From CAWFQB01 sp965277875 (GTDB taxonomy: Bacteria; Armatimonadota; Chthonomonadetes; Chthonomonadales; Chthonomonadaceae): a DNA stretch of 64,000 bases. The stretch's first letter is position 1; every line of letters begins with the position of its first letter. This document shows positions 52,846-61,455 of this stretch, one piece after another. The DNA is taken from positions 6,014,001-6,078,000 of the forward strand of contig CBDIDV010000002.1 in NCBI GenBank assembly GCA_965277875.1, given 5' to 3'. The notes under the pieces were generated by a model. The model was not told where the DNA came from. It searched no databases and saw only the letters and a program-made list of their open reading frames with translations. Position numbers and translations under genes: made by a program.

Positions 52846-54201
52846 TTGGAACCTGTAAAAGATACGACCAAAGACGCCGTAAAAGACAGGTACGAGACCT
52901 GGGATCCCGAAACCACGTATGTCGTCGGGCATCAGCGCCCGGACACCGACGCCATCAGCAGCGCGTTGGGCTATGCGTGGTTCATGCAGCAGACGGGCGA
53001 AAAAAAGGTGCAGGCCATTCGTGTCGGGCAGCCGGTCGAGCAGACGCGCTTTGCCCTGAACCGCTATGGGCAGACCGCGCCGCGCCTGATGACCGGCGTT
53101 GCGCCCACGTTCGGGCATGTGGCCCGCGCGCAGGCCATCGTCACGCCCACGGCCCCGCTTGCCGAGGCCGTGGCGCATCTGGCCTCCGGTATCCGCGTGG
53201 TTCCGGTCGTGGACGGTAATAATGTTTGCCGGGGAATCGTGACCCCGATGGCGTTGGCGCGGGCGGCGAGCGCATCGGGCGGCGGTCCTAACCCGTTTGC
53301 GCGTCCGTGCGGCGAAGTGGCGGAACGCGCTTCGGTCTACCACGCGCAGGATCGTTTGAGCGATCATCGCGCCGCCCTATTGCGTAGTGACGAAGACGAT
53401 TTCATCGTCGTGGATGGCGGCGATCAGTACAAAGGCGTCGCTACGCGCAGGCGCATTTTAGAACCGCCCCGCGCCCGCCTTGTCCTCGTGGATCACAACG
53501 AACTCGGTCAGGCCGTGGCGGGCGCGGACGAGGCCGATATCATCGCCGTGCTGGATCATCACCGCTTGGGCAACGCGCCGACCGCCCTGCCCATCCCCTT
53601 TGTCGTGGAACCTGTGGGCAGTACGTGTACGCTTGTCGCCGAACACTGTCAGCAGCACGGCTTTCAGCCGCCCGAAGGTCTGGCGGGCATGATGCTGAGC
53701 GGCATTCTTTCCGATACACTTGTCTTCCGGTCGCCCACCACGACGGACAGAGACATCGAGGTCGCGGCCTGGCTCGCCGATCTGAGCCGCACCAATGTGG
53801 ACACGTATGGCAACGAACTCTTGCGCGCCGCCCCCGGCCTGTCCGCCCGCGACGCAAGCGAGATCGTGGACGCCGACCGCAAGACCTATGAGATGGGCGG
53901 CAAGTCGGTCAGCGTGGCGCAGGTCGAGGTGACGGGCCTGCAGGAACTGCCCCAGCGCCGCGCCGCCCTGTTGGAAGCTTTAAGCCAGCAGCGCCAGCGC
54001 GAGGCTATGGCGCTCGCCTGCCTGATGGTCACGGACGTGGTCGAGGGGCAAAGCCGCCTGCTGTGCCAGGGCGAAAGCTGGATACTGGCCTCCCTGCCCT
54101 TTGCGCGCCAGAGCGAAAACGAGTTTGACCTGGACGACATCGTTTCTCGCAAAAAGCAGCTTGTTCCCACGCTCGTCGCCGTGCTGGAAGAAGGAAGGTA
54201 G
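52846..54201 (+). CDS. ppaC: Manganese-dependent inorganic pyrophosphatase with CBS domains
   Basis: 451 residues from TTG 52846 with GAGG 6-9 nt upstream. DHH-family core: GHQRPDTDAISSA (H29, D33, D35), VDHNELGQA, VLDHHRLGN, the VEPVGSTCTLVAEH motif and a C-terminal SRKKQLVP phosphate-binding segment. Between the first and second core motifs lies a regulatory insert with two CBS-like units (IVTPTAPLAEAVAHLASGIR and ASVYHAQDRLSDHRAALL), without a DRTGG domain. Such CBS-PPases hydrolyse pyrophosphate under control of adenine nucleotides. Confidence 0.94.
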   Translation: MEPVKDTTKDAVKDRYETWDPETTYVVGHQRPDTDAISSALGYAWFMQQTGEKKVQAIRVGQPVEQTRFALNRYGQTAPRLMTGVAPTFGHVARAQAIVTPTAPLAEAVAHLASGIRVVPVVDGNNVCRGIVTPMALARAASASGGGPNPFARPCGEVAERASVYHAQDRLSDHRAALLRSDEDDFIVVDGGDQYKGVATRRRILEPPRARLVLVDHNELGQAVAGADEADIIAVLDHHRLGNAPTALPIPFVVEPVGSTCTLVAEHCQQHGFQPPEGLAGMMLSGILSDTLVFRSPTTTDRDIEVAAWLADLSRTNVDTYGNELLRAAPGLSARDASEIVDADRKTYEMGGKSVSVAQVEVTGLQELPQRRAALLEALSQQRQREAMALACLMVTDVVEGQSRLLCQGESWILASLPFARQSENEFDLDDIVSRKKQLVPTLVAVLEEGR

Positions 54202-54208
54202 TCAGGAA

Positions 54209-54314
54209 TTTACCGCAGATTATGCGGATGAAACGGATGAACACGGATAATTCAAACGGACAAATTCAAAAAGTATCTGCGTTTATCCGTTTCATCCGCA
54301 TAATCTGCGGTAAA
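54209..54314. repeat. TTTACCGCAGAT palindromic repeat
   Basis: 34-nt inverted arms (54209-54242 and 54281-54314) with a single mismatch and a 38-nt spacer. It fills the gap between the pyrophosphatase and the aldehyde dehydrogenase. Same family as 7976-8062 and the inner part of 6341-6527. Confidence 0.9.
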
Positions 54315-54346
54315 GTTGTTTGCAGGCTTGTACGGAAGGCGATGCT

Positions 54347-55732
54347 ATGGACACGCTGACGGTGATGAACCCGTTTACGGGCGCGGAGGTGGGGCGGGTC
54401 GCCTGCGGAACGGCGGCGGATGTAAACGCGGCTGTGCAGGTTGCGCGCCAGGGCGCGGGGCTGATGCGGGCCATGCCGCTGCACCGGCGCGCGGGCATAC
54501 TCTCCGAGGCGGCGCGGCTGCTGACACGGGACACCGAGGCGATGGCGCGTCTGATTACGTCGGAGTCGGGCAAGACGATTCGCGAAACGCGGGCGGAAGT
54601 AGCGCGGACGGCGGGGATTTTCGCGCTCGCAGCCGAGGAAACGCGGCGGCTACACGGCGAGACCCTGCCGTTCGACGCGTTCTCAGGCGGCGAAAATCGA
54701 ACCGGCTACTGGACGCGCGAACCTGTGGGCGTCGTGGGGGCCATTACGCCCTGGAACGTGCCGCTTGCCCTGTCCGCGCACAAGATCGCGCCCGCGCTCG
54801 GCGCGGGCAACGCGGTCGTGCATAAGCCCGCCGAGCAAACGCCCCTGTGCGCCCTGCGCCTGTGCGATATTTTAAGACTGGCCGGACTGCCTGACGAAGC
54901 CCTGCAAGTGGTGACGGGAACGGGCGAGACGGCGGGTGATGCGCTTGTTACGCACCCGGACGTGGCGTTCGTTTCCTTTACGGGCAGCCGCGAGGTCGGG
55001 ATGCGCCTGCCGGGTCGGGCGGGATTTAAGCGCGTCGCTTTGGAACTCGGCGGCAACAGCCCGGTCATCATCACGCCAAGCGCGGATCTGGAAGCGGCAG
55101 CCGAGGCGATAGTACGCGGCGGGTTCGCGGTCGCGGGGCAGTTGTGCATTTCGGTTCAGCGCGTGATCGCGCACATCAGCATTCAAGAGGAACTGGCACA
55201 TTTGATCGTGCCTCGTGTGCGGGCATTGCGCGTGGGCGACCCGTCCGACGAGACCGTAGATGTCGGGACGCTGATCGACGAGCGGGCCTGTACGCGGGTC
55301 ACGCAGGCGATAGACGCAGCGCGAAATGCGGGAGCCAACATCATCACAGGCGGCGAACGTCTGAGCGCAACGACTTACGCGCCCACCGTGCTGGACAAAG
55401 TATCGCCCCGCTCCCCGCTTGCCATCGAAGAAGCTTTTGCCCCTCTTATCATGCTGATGCCTTATGCCACGCTTGACGGAGCCGTCGCGCTCGCCAATGC
55501 CACGCCGTATGGCCTCAACGCGGGCATCTACACCAACGACATGAAGGAAGCCATGACAGCCGCCCGCGACATCGAGGCCGGATCGGTTATGATCAACGAC
55601 GTTCCGACCTTCCGTTCCGACCTCATGCCCTACGGCGGGCGCAAGCAAAGCGGTCTGGGCCGTGAGGGCGTCCGCTTCGCAATGGAAGAAATGACGGAAC
55701 TCAAAGTCGTCTGCTTTAATACAGCAAGGTGA
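54347..55732 (+). CDS. Aldehyde dehydrogenase (NAD(P)-dependent)
   Basis: 461 residues from ATG 54347 (GGAAGG upstream); an ATG nine codons earlier lies close to the repeat and is less likely. Complete catalytic set: PWN in VVGAITPWNVPLAL, E233 in ELGGNSPVI, C267 in FAVAGQLCISVQRV, and EEAFAPL near the NAD site. It oxidises an aldehyde to an acid. The short length and GGENRTGYWTREPVGVVG entry resemble the succinate-semialdehyde/lactaldehyde group, but the substrate cannot be fixed. Confidence 0.93.
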   Translation: MDTLTVMNPFTGAEVGRVACGTAADVNAAVQVARQGAGLMRAMPLHRRAGILSEAARLLTRDTEAMARLITSESGKTIRETRAEVARTAGIFALAAEETRRLHGETLPFDAFSGGENRTGYWTREPVGVVGAITPWNVPLALSAHKIAPALGAGNAVVHKPAEQTPLCALRLCDILRLAGLPDEALQVVTGTGETAGDALVTHPDVAFVSFTGSREVGMRLPGRAGFKRVALELGGNSPVIITPSADLEAAAEAIVRGGFAVAGQLCISVQRVIAHISIQEELAHLIVPRVRALRVGDPSDETVDVGTLIDERACTRVTQAIDAARNAGANIITGGERLSATTYAPTVLDKVSPRSPLAIEEAFAPLIMLMPYATLDGAVALANATPYGLNAGIYTNDMKEAMTAARDIEAGSVMINDVPTFRSDLMPYGGRKQSGLGREGVRFAMEEMTELKVVCFNTAR

Positions 55733-55864
55733 TAGCTGATGTCAGTGGCTAATTTCCCCCTCGGTGCGATCTGACGGTTTCAATACCTATCAGCGGAGAC
55801 CCCATTATGAAGGTACAACGTTTTTCGGCGGAGGCAAGGCATATTGTGGCGCTTGCTCAAGAAG

Positions 55865-57267
55865 ACTGTAGTTTAGCGTTTCAGGCGTCCTGAACACTGT
55901 GTCATCGAGATTAGCCCCTGCTTTTTTAGCAACTTGGCTGTACAGAGTGTGTACGGCCAGTGTGCAACAAAGCGGCCTGAGAGCGTGACAAACGCTTCTG
56001 CTGGTTGAGCGTCAGGTAGTCGAGCTTCTTGCGCCAGCCGCCATACTGCTCGGCAGGCACTTGGTGGTGACAGCGCAGGCGCAGCAGGGTTTGCGCCCAC
56101 AAACACAGAGGTACCAAGCGTACAAAGCCGGTCTGGTTCCTGACCTGGTACGTTGCCAGGCCGAAACTCTGCTTGGCATCGCGGAAGCCGGTCTCGATAG
56201 CAAAGCGGGCGCAGTATGCCTGCACAATCTGCGCGGCGGTCATACTCGTATCGGTACAGAACAAGAACACGATCTTGCCCGGCTTGTCCGGCTTCCACTG
56301 CACCGCCACCAGACGCGCCTGCACTCCCAAGCGGCGCAGCATGACCATGCGGCTCTTGAGGGCGAGGGGCTTGGCCCGACCGTACAGGCATAAGGTGACG
56401 GGCTGCCATTCGCCGGGTTGTGCCGCCCACTGCGCGGCTTTGTGCTTGTCGCCGTACTTGCGCGGTGCTCCCTTCTGCCCCGGCTTGCGGGCGGGCGGCA
56501 GGTCATAGAACACGCTGTCGCAGCGCAAACGTGAGCAGACGTGCTTGCCGGACGCGCATACCGGCTGCACGAACGCTTGCTTGGCATACGCGCCGTCGCC
56601 CACCACGACCACCCGCAGGTTCGCCACAGCAGGCAACGCGTCGAGCAGAGCCACGCCTAGTTGCAGCTTGGTGCGAAAAGACTGGCCCTCGCCGCACACC
56701 TTCTTTTGTATGTAGAGGGCGCACGACACGAACAGGGCTGTCCAGTGCGCCGCGCCCTGCTGCGCCAAGACGGCCAGACACACAAAGCAGTGACCGCGCG
56801 ACAGATGCTTGGGATGCTGACGGTTCATGGGATCATGGTGCGTACTCAGCGCGTCAAAGCACTCGCCGTACTTGGCACAGACGGTGTCATCTACAACCAG
56901 GAACACCCGCCCGCCCTGCGCGGCAATGTCGAGGCACTGCCGGTACAGCACGCTCGCTACGGCCTGCGGCGACCAGGCGGGCGAGCGCAGAAAGCGATAG
57001 AAGTTCGTCCAATGCCGCGTGAGCAGACCCGCCAAGACGGTGTGCGTGACCCACAAGCGTCCATCCAAATGCGCCAAGACACGCACGAACACACAAAAGT
57101 AGCGAAAACCCGGCTTAGAAAACAGGGATTGGAAGGGTGCAAGGAGAACCTCCCATTCGGGAGAGACAGACGCGTTCATGCTCAGTACCTCTTTGGCGAG
57201 AAGTTTCTGAACTAGACGCGGCTACTCTCCCTTTCTGTTCACTCAACCCAAAACGCTAAACTACAGT
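55865..57267. mobile_element. IS4-superfamily insertion sequence
   Basis: 1,403 bp with perfect 17-bp terminal inverted repeats ACTGTAGTTTAGCGTTT (55865-55881 and 57251-57267). A 7-bp target duplication CAAGAAG flanks it at 55858-55864 and 57268-57274. Intact duplications and repeats indicate a recent, simple insertion. Confidence 0.95.
55926..57179 (-). CDS. DDE transposase of the IS
   Basis: 417 residues. Catalytic residues are probably the first Asp in FLVVDDTVCAKYGE, the Asp in VVVGDGAYAKQAF, and the Glu in YCARFAIETGFRDAKQSFGL, the last being the Y-(2)-R-(3)-E type signature of IS4/IS701-like enzymes. Length is normal and the frame is intact. The C-terminus is basic. Confidence 0.88.
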   Translation of the reverse strand: MNASVSPEWEVLLAPFQSLFSKPGFRYFCVFVRVLAHLDGRLWVTHTVLAGLLTRHWTNFYRFLRSPAWSPQAVASVLYRQCLDIAAQGGRVFLVVDDTVCAKYGECFDALSTHHDPMNRQHPKHLSRGHCFVCLAVLAQQGAAHWTALFVSCALYIQKKVCGEGQSFRTKLQLGVALLDALPAVANLRVVVVGDGAYAKQAFVQPVCASGKHVCSRLRCDSVFYDLPPARKPGQKGAPRKYGDKHKAAQWAAQPGEWQPVTLCLYGRAKPLALKSRMVMLRRLGVQARLVAVQWKPDKPGKIVFLFCTDTSMTAAQIVQAYCARFAIETGFRDAKQSFGLATYQVRNQTGFVRLVPLCLWAQTLLRLRCHHQVPAEQYGGWRKKLDYLTLNQQKRLSRSQAALLHTGRTHSVQPSC

Positions 57268-57665
57268 CAAGAAGAAGCAAAGAGACATGGTACGAACAGC
57301 GTCTCAACTGAGCATCTACTGCTTGCTCTTGTGCGTGAGGAGGACAGTTCATCATTTAGGATCATCGAGCGAATGAATGCGTCGCCGATAGACCTGCGTA
57401 GCGACATCGAAAGTCAGGTGACTGTTGTAGGAACAACGGAGGTTGTTGGTCATCTAACGCCTCAGTTCAAACGCGCCCTTGACTTCGCTTTTGATGAAGC
57501 TCGCCAACTGGACAGTGACGATCTTCGCCCTGAGCATTTGCTGCTTGGCAGCATACGTGAAGACGAAGGTTTAGCAGGGCAAATGCTGAAACAGCACAAA
57601 ATCGACTTGCAGCGTACTCGCAATGCAATAAAAACAATGTAGTAATAGATGGGTCACACTATTAT

Positions 57666-58745
57666 TTACAACATATAAAGCGGATTGTGGCAGGCGTAGC
57701 GGTCTAAGTGGCCGAGGGGGCGCGTACTCATAAACAGGTACTGGAACACGATTTGCCAGCCGCAGTCCAGCAGCCAGCGCAGCATCACTTCGTTGGTTCC
57801 GGCCACGGCCCAATAAGGATCGGCGGGTTCAAACAGGTTCGCGCCCTGCGTGCCGCGCTCGTAATGGCGTGATACGCGCATCACATGGGCGATCAGGTGC
57901 GGCAGCAGAGCGGGTGTTGTGGCAAGCGCGGGGCCGCTGGAATACGGCCCGAAATACGCGTACCCGACGATTTCATTCGTGTCCGTGTCCCTATACAGGC
58001 GTGACGCTCCCATCGCGCCGCCCATCTCCGCGCACCACAAATCATGTTCCGGCGCGCGGGCGTAGCCGACCGTATCGCGATCCAGAACGTCTATCTGTCG
58101 CTGAACGTCCGGGGTGAGGACAAGCGGTTCGGCGAGCAGCAGACCCGTCGCGGCTTTATGCCATCCCGATCCCGCCGGGAACCTCGCTGACAAAGCGTTG
58201 TTGGCGGGCAGAATGTCGTCGGCAATCGTCACCTGCACATCGGCGGGCAGCAACTGCAGATTGGCGGCAGGCCCGGACAGCAGCAGCATGGGGATGCGCG
58301 GGAAACAGCCCGCGCGGCGCATATACAGCGCGTCCGCAGAGGCATGGGGCGAGGCGAGAACCAGGCGCGTATCCGCGCCCGCTGCCTCGCCGTCTTGAAG
58401 ACAGCGCGACAGCAGGGCGCGTCCGATGCCCTGCCGATGGTGAGACGGCAGAACAAAAAACTCGGTCAGACTCCACACCCTGTCACGCACGATGGCATGG
58501 GCGTAGCCCACGGCCCGCGCCTTGCCGAACCGGGGCGACTCTTCGGCCAGCCAGTAGCTGCTGTGCGGGGCCGCGCGCAGATGCCGGCGCGTGTTGATGT
58601 GGTGCGCCAGGTTCATGTCATGGCCCATTGCGCGGCGCATGATGTCAAAGGTGGTCGTCTCGTCCTCGCCCGATGCGCGGCGCAGACCGATGCCGCGCGG
58701 CACGCGCTGCCCCTCGTCTTTGATGCGAAATGCTGAATGGGTCAT
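57666..58745 (-). CDS. GNAT-family acetyltransferase, probably two GNAT domains
   Basis: 359 residues from ATG 58745, preceded by AGGAGA; the longer frame to 58922 reads through the promoter region. The N-terminal GNAT domain has the acetyl-CoA loop LPSHHRQGIGRALLSRCL with the R/Q-x-x-G-x-G/A pattern. The C-terminal half (about 170-359) resembles a second, degenerate GNAT fold with EIVGYAYFGPYSSGP and FEPADPYWAVAGTNEVMLRW. Substrate unknown. It faces away from the ubiquitin-like operon. Confidence 0.82.
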   Translation of the reverse strand: MTHSAFRIKDEGQRVPRGIGLRRASGEDETTTFDIMRRAMGHDMNLAHHINTRRHLRAAPHSSYWLAEESPRFGKARAVGYAHAIVRDRVWSLTEFFVLPSHHRQGIGRALLSRCLQDGEAAGADTRLVLASPHASADALYMRRAGCFPRIPMLLLSGPAANLQLLPADVQVTIADDILPANNALSARFPAGSGWHKAATGLLLAEPLVLTPDVQRQIDVLDRDTVGYARAPEHDLWCAEMGGAMGASRLYRDTDTNEIVGYAYFGPYSSGPALATTPALLPHLIAHVMRVSRHYERGTQGANLFEPADPYWAVAGTNEVMLRWLLDCGWQIVFQYLFMSTRPLGHLDRYACHNPLYML

Positions 58746-58970
58746 TATGCGCCCATCTTTCTCCTGCTTCAAGAATAAGACCGTTACGGCCAATAATACA
58801 AATGCAATGTTTGCTCGTTTTGCCGCGTAACATACGGTAATATTAGCATATAGATTGAGGTGCGCGTATACGCAGTCGCCCGACTGCCCCAGCCGCGCTA
58901 AACTGCCCATACGTAAATCCAACTATGAACCAAGAAACCAGATGAATCGCCTGCGCGACGGACAACTACC

Positions 58971-59744
58971 TTGAGCGAAATCGTTGAACTTGTGGACGAA
59001 CTAAAAAGCCGGTATCAGTCGTGGCGGGCGCGGACACGCTCGCGGGATGAGGTTGCGCCCGCCTTAGAGGAGGTCTACGAGGCGTCGCCCGATGTCGATT
59101 TTACCACCCTAGACCCTCGTTCCTCCGACGAGAATGTTCCGCTGCATGATTTTGCTGATGTCAGCGTCGCCTGGATACAAACGCATACCACTCGCGAAGT
59201 GTTCGCGCAGGGCCGCAAATGCTATCTTGACAAGCAGGTAACGCGTGTTCACGCCCACGGCCCGCGCATGACAGGCACGACCAAAGAGCGCGGTTACTGC
59301 GACCAGGAAATCACGCTGCGCGACGGCACACTGGCTGCAAAATGTTCCTGCGCTGCCTCGCGCGCGCCTGCCACGCCTCTTCCTCCTGTTCTTCCCGCCC
59401 CGAACGATGCGGGCAAACAGGCCGATAAGCGACCTGACGAACAATCCGACAAACAACCTGACGCGCGAACTTTGGCCTGCAAGCACGTCGTCGCTATTTT
59501 ACTGGCGTACATCAATCCTTCCGAGACACGCGGCGCAATGGACGCGCCGCGTCCCAAAACGGATCGCCCTCCGCTCGTCTGCCCGGTCACGCGCCAGACA
59601 CTCAGCCCGTCCCGCCCGCTCTATCAGTGTGAGCAGTGCGGCACATGCTTCAGCGCGGAAGGCTGGAAGTTTTTGCAGGACGCCGACAAAGGCCGCTGCT
59701 GCGGCTGCGACACACGAAATACAATAAAGAGTGTTGTTGGTTAA
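58971..59744 (+). CDS. SWIM and RING-like zinc protein heading the ubiquitin-like operon
   Basis: 257 residues from a TTG start (no ATG fits; the ribosome-binding site is weak). Residues 60-95 resemble the pre-SWIM segment. The SWIM motif is C125-x-C127 ... C170-x-H172, split by a 42-residue disordered linker. The C-terminus holds a second zinc module: C204, then C220-x2-C223-x2-C226, then C243-C244-x-C246 (LYQCEQCGTCFSAEG, GRCCGCDTRN), a treble-clef/RING-like pattern. It is 55 nt upstream of the E1 gene on the same strand. RING-like proteins act as E3 ligases in eukaryotes; an E3 or adaptor role here is inference. Confidence 0.7.
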   Translation: MSEIVELVDELKSRYQSWRARTRSRDEVAPALEEVYEASPDVDFTTLDPRSSDENVPLHDFADVSVAWIQTHTTREVFAQGRKCYLDKQVTRVHAHGPRMTGTTKERGYCDQEITLRDGTLAAKCSCAASRAPATPLPPVLPAPNDAGKQADKRPDEQSDKQPDARTLACKHVVAILLAYINPSETRGAMDAPRPKTDRPPLVCPVTRQTLSPSRPLYQCEQCGTCFSAEGWKFLQDADKGRCCGCDTRNTIKSVVG

Positions 59745-59912
59745 TTGTTGTTTGTTGTTTGTTGTTTGTTGAACACCCGCTGAATGGAGTACGCTCGCGA
59801 TGTCAGACCAACAGCCAACAGGTTCAGTAATAGCCGAACAACAGACAGAACAACAAACATTGGGGCAGCCAACGACTGAACAGCAAACAACAAATAACAA
59901 ACAACAAACAAC
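59731..59912. repeat. TTGTTGTTTG / CAACAAACAA inverted microsatellite arms
   Basis: The left arm (59731-59771) is built from TTGTTTG units and the right arm (59882-59912) from CAACAAA units. They span the start of the E1 gene: the right arm is translated as a Gln/Thr/Asn-rich tail. Architecture parallels the other inverted-arm repeats in the window, but the sequence is unrelated. Confidence 0.8.
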
Positions 59913-61101
59913 ATCCTCTTCCCGCTATGCCCGTCACCATCTGCTGGAAGGGTGGGATCAGGAGCGGCTGGCACAGAGCCGCGTTCTGGTGGCCGGGGTA
60001 GGCGCGGTCGGCAATGAAGTCGTCAAGCTGCTGTCCCTGATAGGCGTGGGCCATCTGATTCTGGTGGACTTCGACCGCATAGAAATGTCGAACCTGACGC
60101 GCAGCGTTTTGTTTCGCGCAGGCGATGTGGGACAAAGCAAGGCGCAGACCGCCGCCGAACGCGCCCGCGACCTGAACCCGGACATCGAAGTTCGCGCCGT
60201 GTGCGGCAATCTGGAGTTCGATGTCGGCCTGGGCATGTACCGAACCTGCGATGTCGTGATCGGCTGCCTGGACAGCATCAATGCCCGGCTTGCGCTGAAC
60301 CGCCTTTGCCTGCGGGCGGGCATTCCGTGGATCAATACGGGCATTGAGGCGACCATAGCCGAGATCGCGCTGTACGGCGGCGCAAATCCGGACACGAGTG
60401 CGAACTTAGAGAACGTTGATGTGAGTGATAACGCCTGCTTTGAATGCGCCATGTCGCCCGAAATGTGGGAGCGGCGCAATCAGCGTTTTTCCTGCGGCGG
60501 CCTGCATTCCGACCTGCCCGAAAACGCCGTACCCACGACCGCGACCGTGGCCTCGCTTGCCGCAGGCTTTGCCGTCAATGAGGCGCTATTGCTGCTGCAC
60601 GGCAGAAAAGAAGGCAAAAAGGAGACCGGCTTGGCGTTCGGCCAGAAGCTGTTTCTGAGCGTTGCGCCGTATGGACTGCAAACGGTAAATCTGCCGCGCA
60701 GTAGGGAGTGTCTGGCACATGAATTTTGGGGGCCGGTTCACACCGTAGGGCAGGGCGCGCGGGAAGTAACCCCGGCGCAACTGCTGAGGCAGGCAGGACT
60801 GGCGAACGGCGTTGTCGAACTTGGCTTTGATCTGCTGACACAGATGCGCTGCCTGCACTGTGGGCGCGAAGAGGAGATCTGCAAGCCGCTCGAAGCGTGT
60901 TCGCTCGCGCTGAACCGGTGTCCGCACTGTGATATGCCGACGCGTCAGCCTGAAACCACGGCGTGGCTTGCCATAGACAGCCCCTTTGCGGACAGGACAC
61001 TGTCGGCGCTGGGTATCCCGGAACATCAGGTACTGACGCTGAAGGACGAGACCGAGCGGCGCTACGTGCAGATTTCGGGCAGCATGGGCGCGGCGTCGTA
61101 G
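59800..61101 (+). CDS. E1/ThiF-like activating enzyme of a ubiquitin-like system
   Basis: 433 residues. Residues 1-40 are a Gln/Thr/Asn tail from repeat DNA; the enzyme proper starts at SRYARHHLLEGWDQERLAQ. Adenylation features: GVGAVG 66-71, D90 in LVDFDRIEMSNLTR, K114, and CLDSINAR with D158. A CFEC pair (C213, C216) and the likely catalytic C232 (RFSCGG) come before the crossover loop PTTATVAS. The C-terminus carries a zinc ribbon (C351/C354, C374/C377). It should adenylate the C-terminus of the ubiquitin-like protein and pass it to the E2. ATG 59800 has GGAG at 59786-59789. Confidence 0.9.
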   Translation: MSDQQPTGSVIAEQQTEQQTLGQPTTEQQTTNNKQQTTSSSRYARHHLLEGWDQERLAQSRVLVAGVGAVGNEVVKLLSLIGVGHLILVDFDRIEMSNLTRSVLFRAGDVGQSKAQTAAERARDLNPDIEVRAVCGNLEFDVGLGMYRTCDVVIGCLDSINARLALNRLCLRAGIPWINTGIEATIAEIALYGGANPDTSANLENVDVSDNACFECAMSPEMWERRNQRFSCGGLHSDLPENAVPTTATVASLAAGFAVNEALLLLHGRKEGKKETGLAFGQKLFLSVAPYGLQTVNLPRSRECLAHEFWGPVHTVGQGAREVTPAQLLRQAGLANGVVELGFDLLTQMRCLHCGREEEICKPLEACSLALNRCPHCDMPTRQPETTAWLAIDSPFADRTLSALGIPEHQVLTLKDETERRYVQISGSMGAAS

Positions 61102-61174
61102 GGCAGGGAACCGTTTGTACACTGTTTTGAGTGGCGTGATGACAGGGGTTGTCGGCGAGGAAAGGAGACGCGCG

Positions 61175-61438
61175 ATGAATGTTGGCAAGGTAAGCGTGAT
61201 TTTGCAGACGGCGGATCGGACGCGCAAGGCGCAGGTGACGGTTCCGCGCACCATGACCGTATCCGACATCATCAAGGCCAGCCGGGGCCGGTGGCGGCTA
61301 TCACTGGGCATGGATTTCCAGATCGTCAACCTCAACAGCAACAAACAACTGCTGCCCTACGACACGCTCAACGCCAACAATGTGCAGAACGGCGACGTGC
61401 TGATGCTCCAGCCGTTTCCCACGCACGGCACGAACTAG
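61175..61438 (+). CDS. Ubiquitin-fold (YukD-like) modifier protein
   Basis: 87 residues from ATG 61175 with AAAGGAG upstream; the longer frame is rejected for lack of a site. The pattern KVSVILQTADRTRKAQVTVP, MTVSDIIKASRG, then FQIVNLNSNKQLLPYDTLNA and NVQNGDVLMLQPF is the beta-grasp order of YukD/ubiquitin, including the hydrophobic L-x-L patch and GD turn. It ends PTHGTN rather than in Gly-Gly, so removal of the last two residues would be needed to expose a C-terminal Gly. Sits between E1 (73 nt) and E2 (17 nt). Confidence 0.82.
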   Translation: MNVGKVSVILQTADRTRKAQVTVPRTMTVSDIIKASRGRWRLSLGMDFQIVNLNSNKQLLPYDTLNANNVQNGDVLMLQPFPTHGTN

Positions 61439-61455
61439 GGAGTGACAGCGTCGCC

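Larger units (their letters stand above)
55807..57642 (+). pseudogene. ClpC N-domain (Clp repeat) protein gene split by an IS
   Basis: 5' part from ATG 55807: MKVQRFSAEARHIVALAQ. The 3' part, from 57271, reads EEAKRHGTNSVSTEHLLLAL and later FAFDEARQLDSDDLRPEHLL with GLAGQMLKQHKI. Removing the IS and one target duplicate gives an in-frame 141-residue protein of two Clp N-repeats without ATPase domains. ClpC/ClpA N-domains bind adaptors or substrates; a stand-alone version may be an adaptor or decoy. The 5' fragment now ends at a stop 11 codons into the junction, so the gene is inactivated. Confidence 0.9.
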
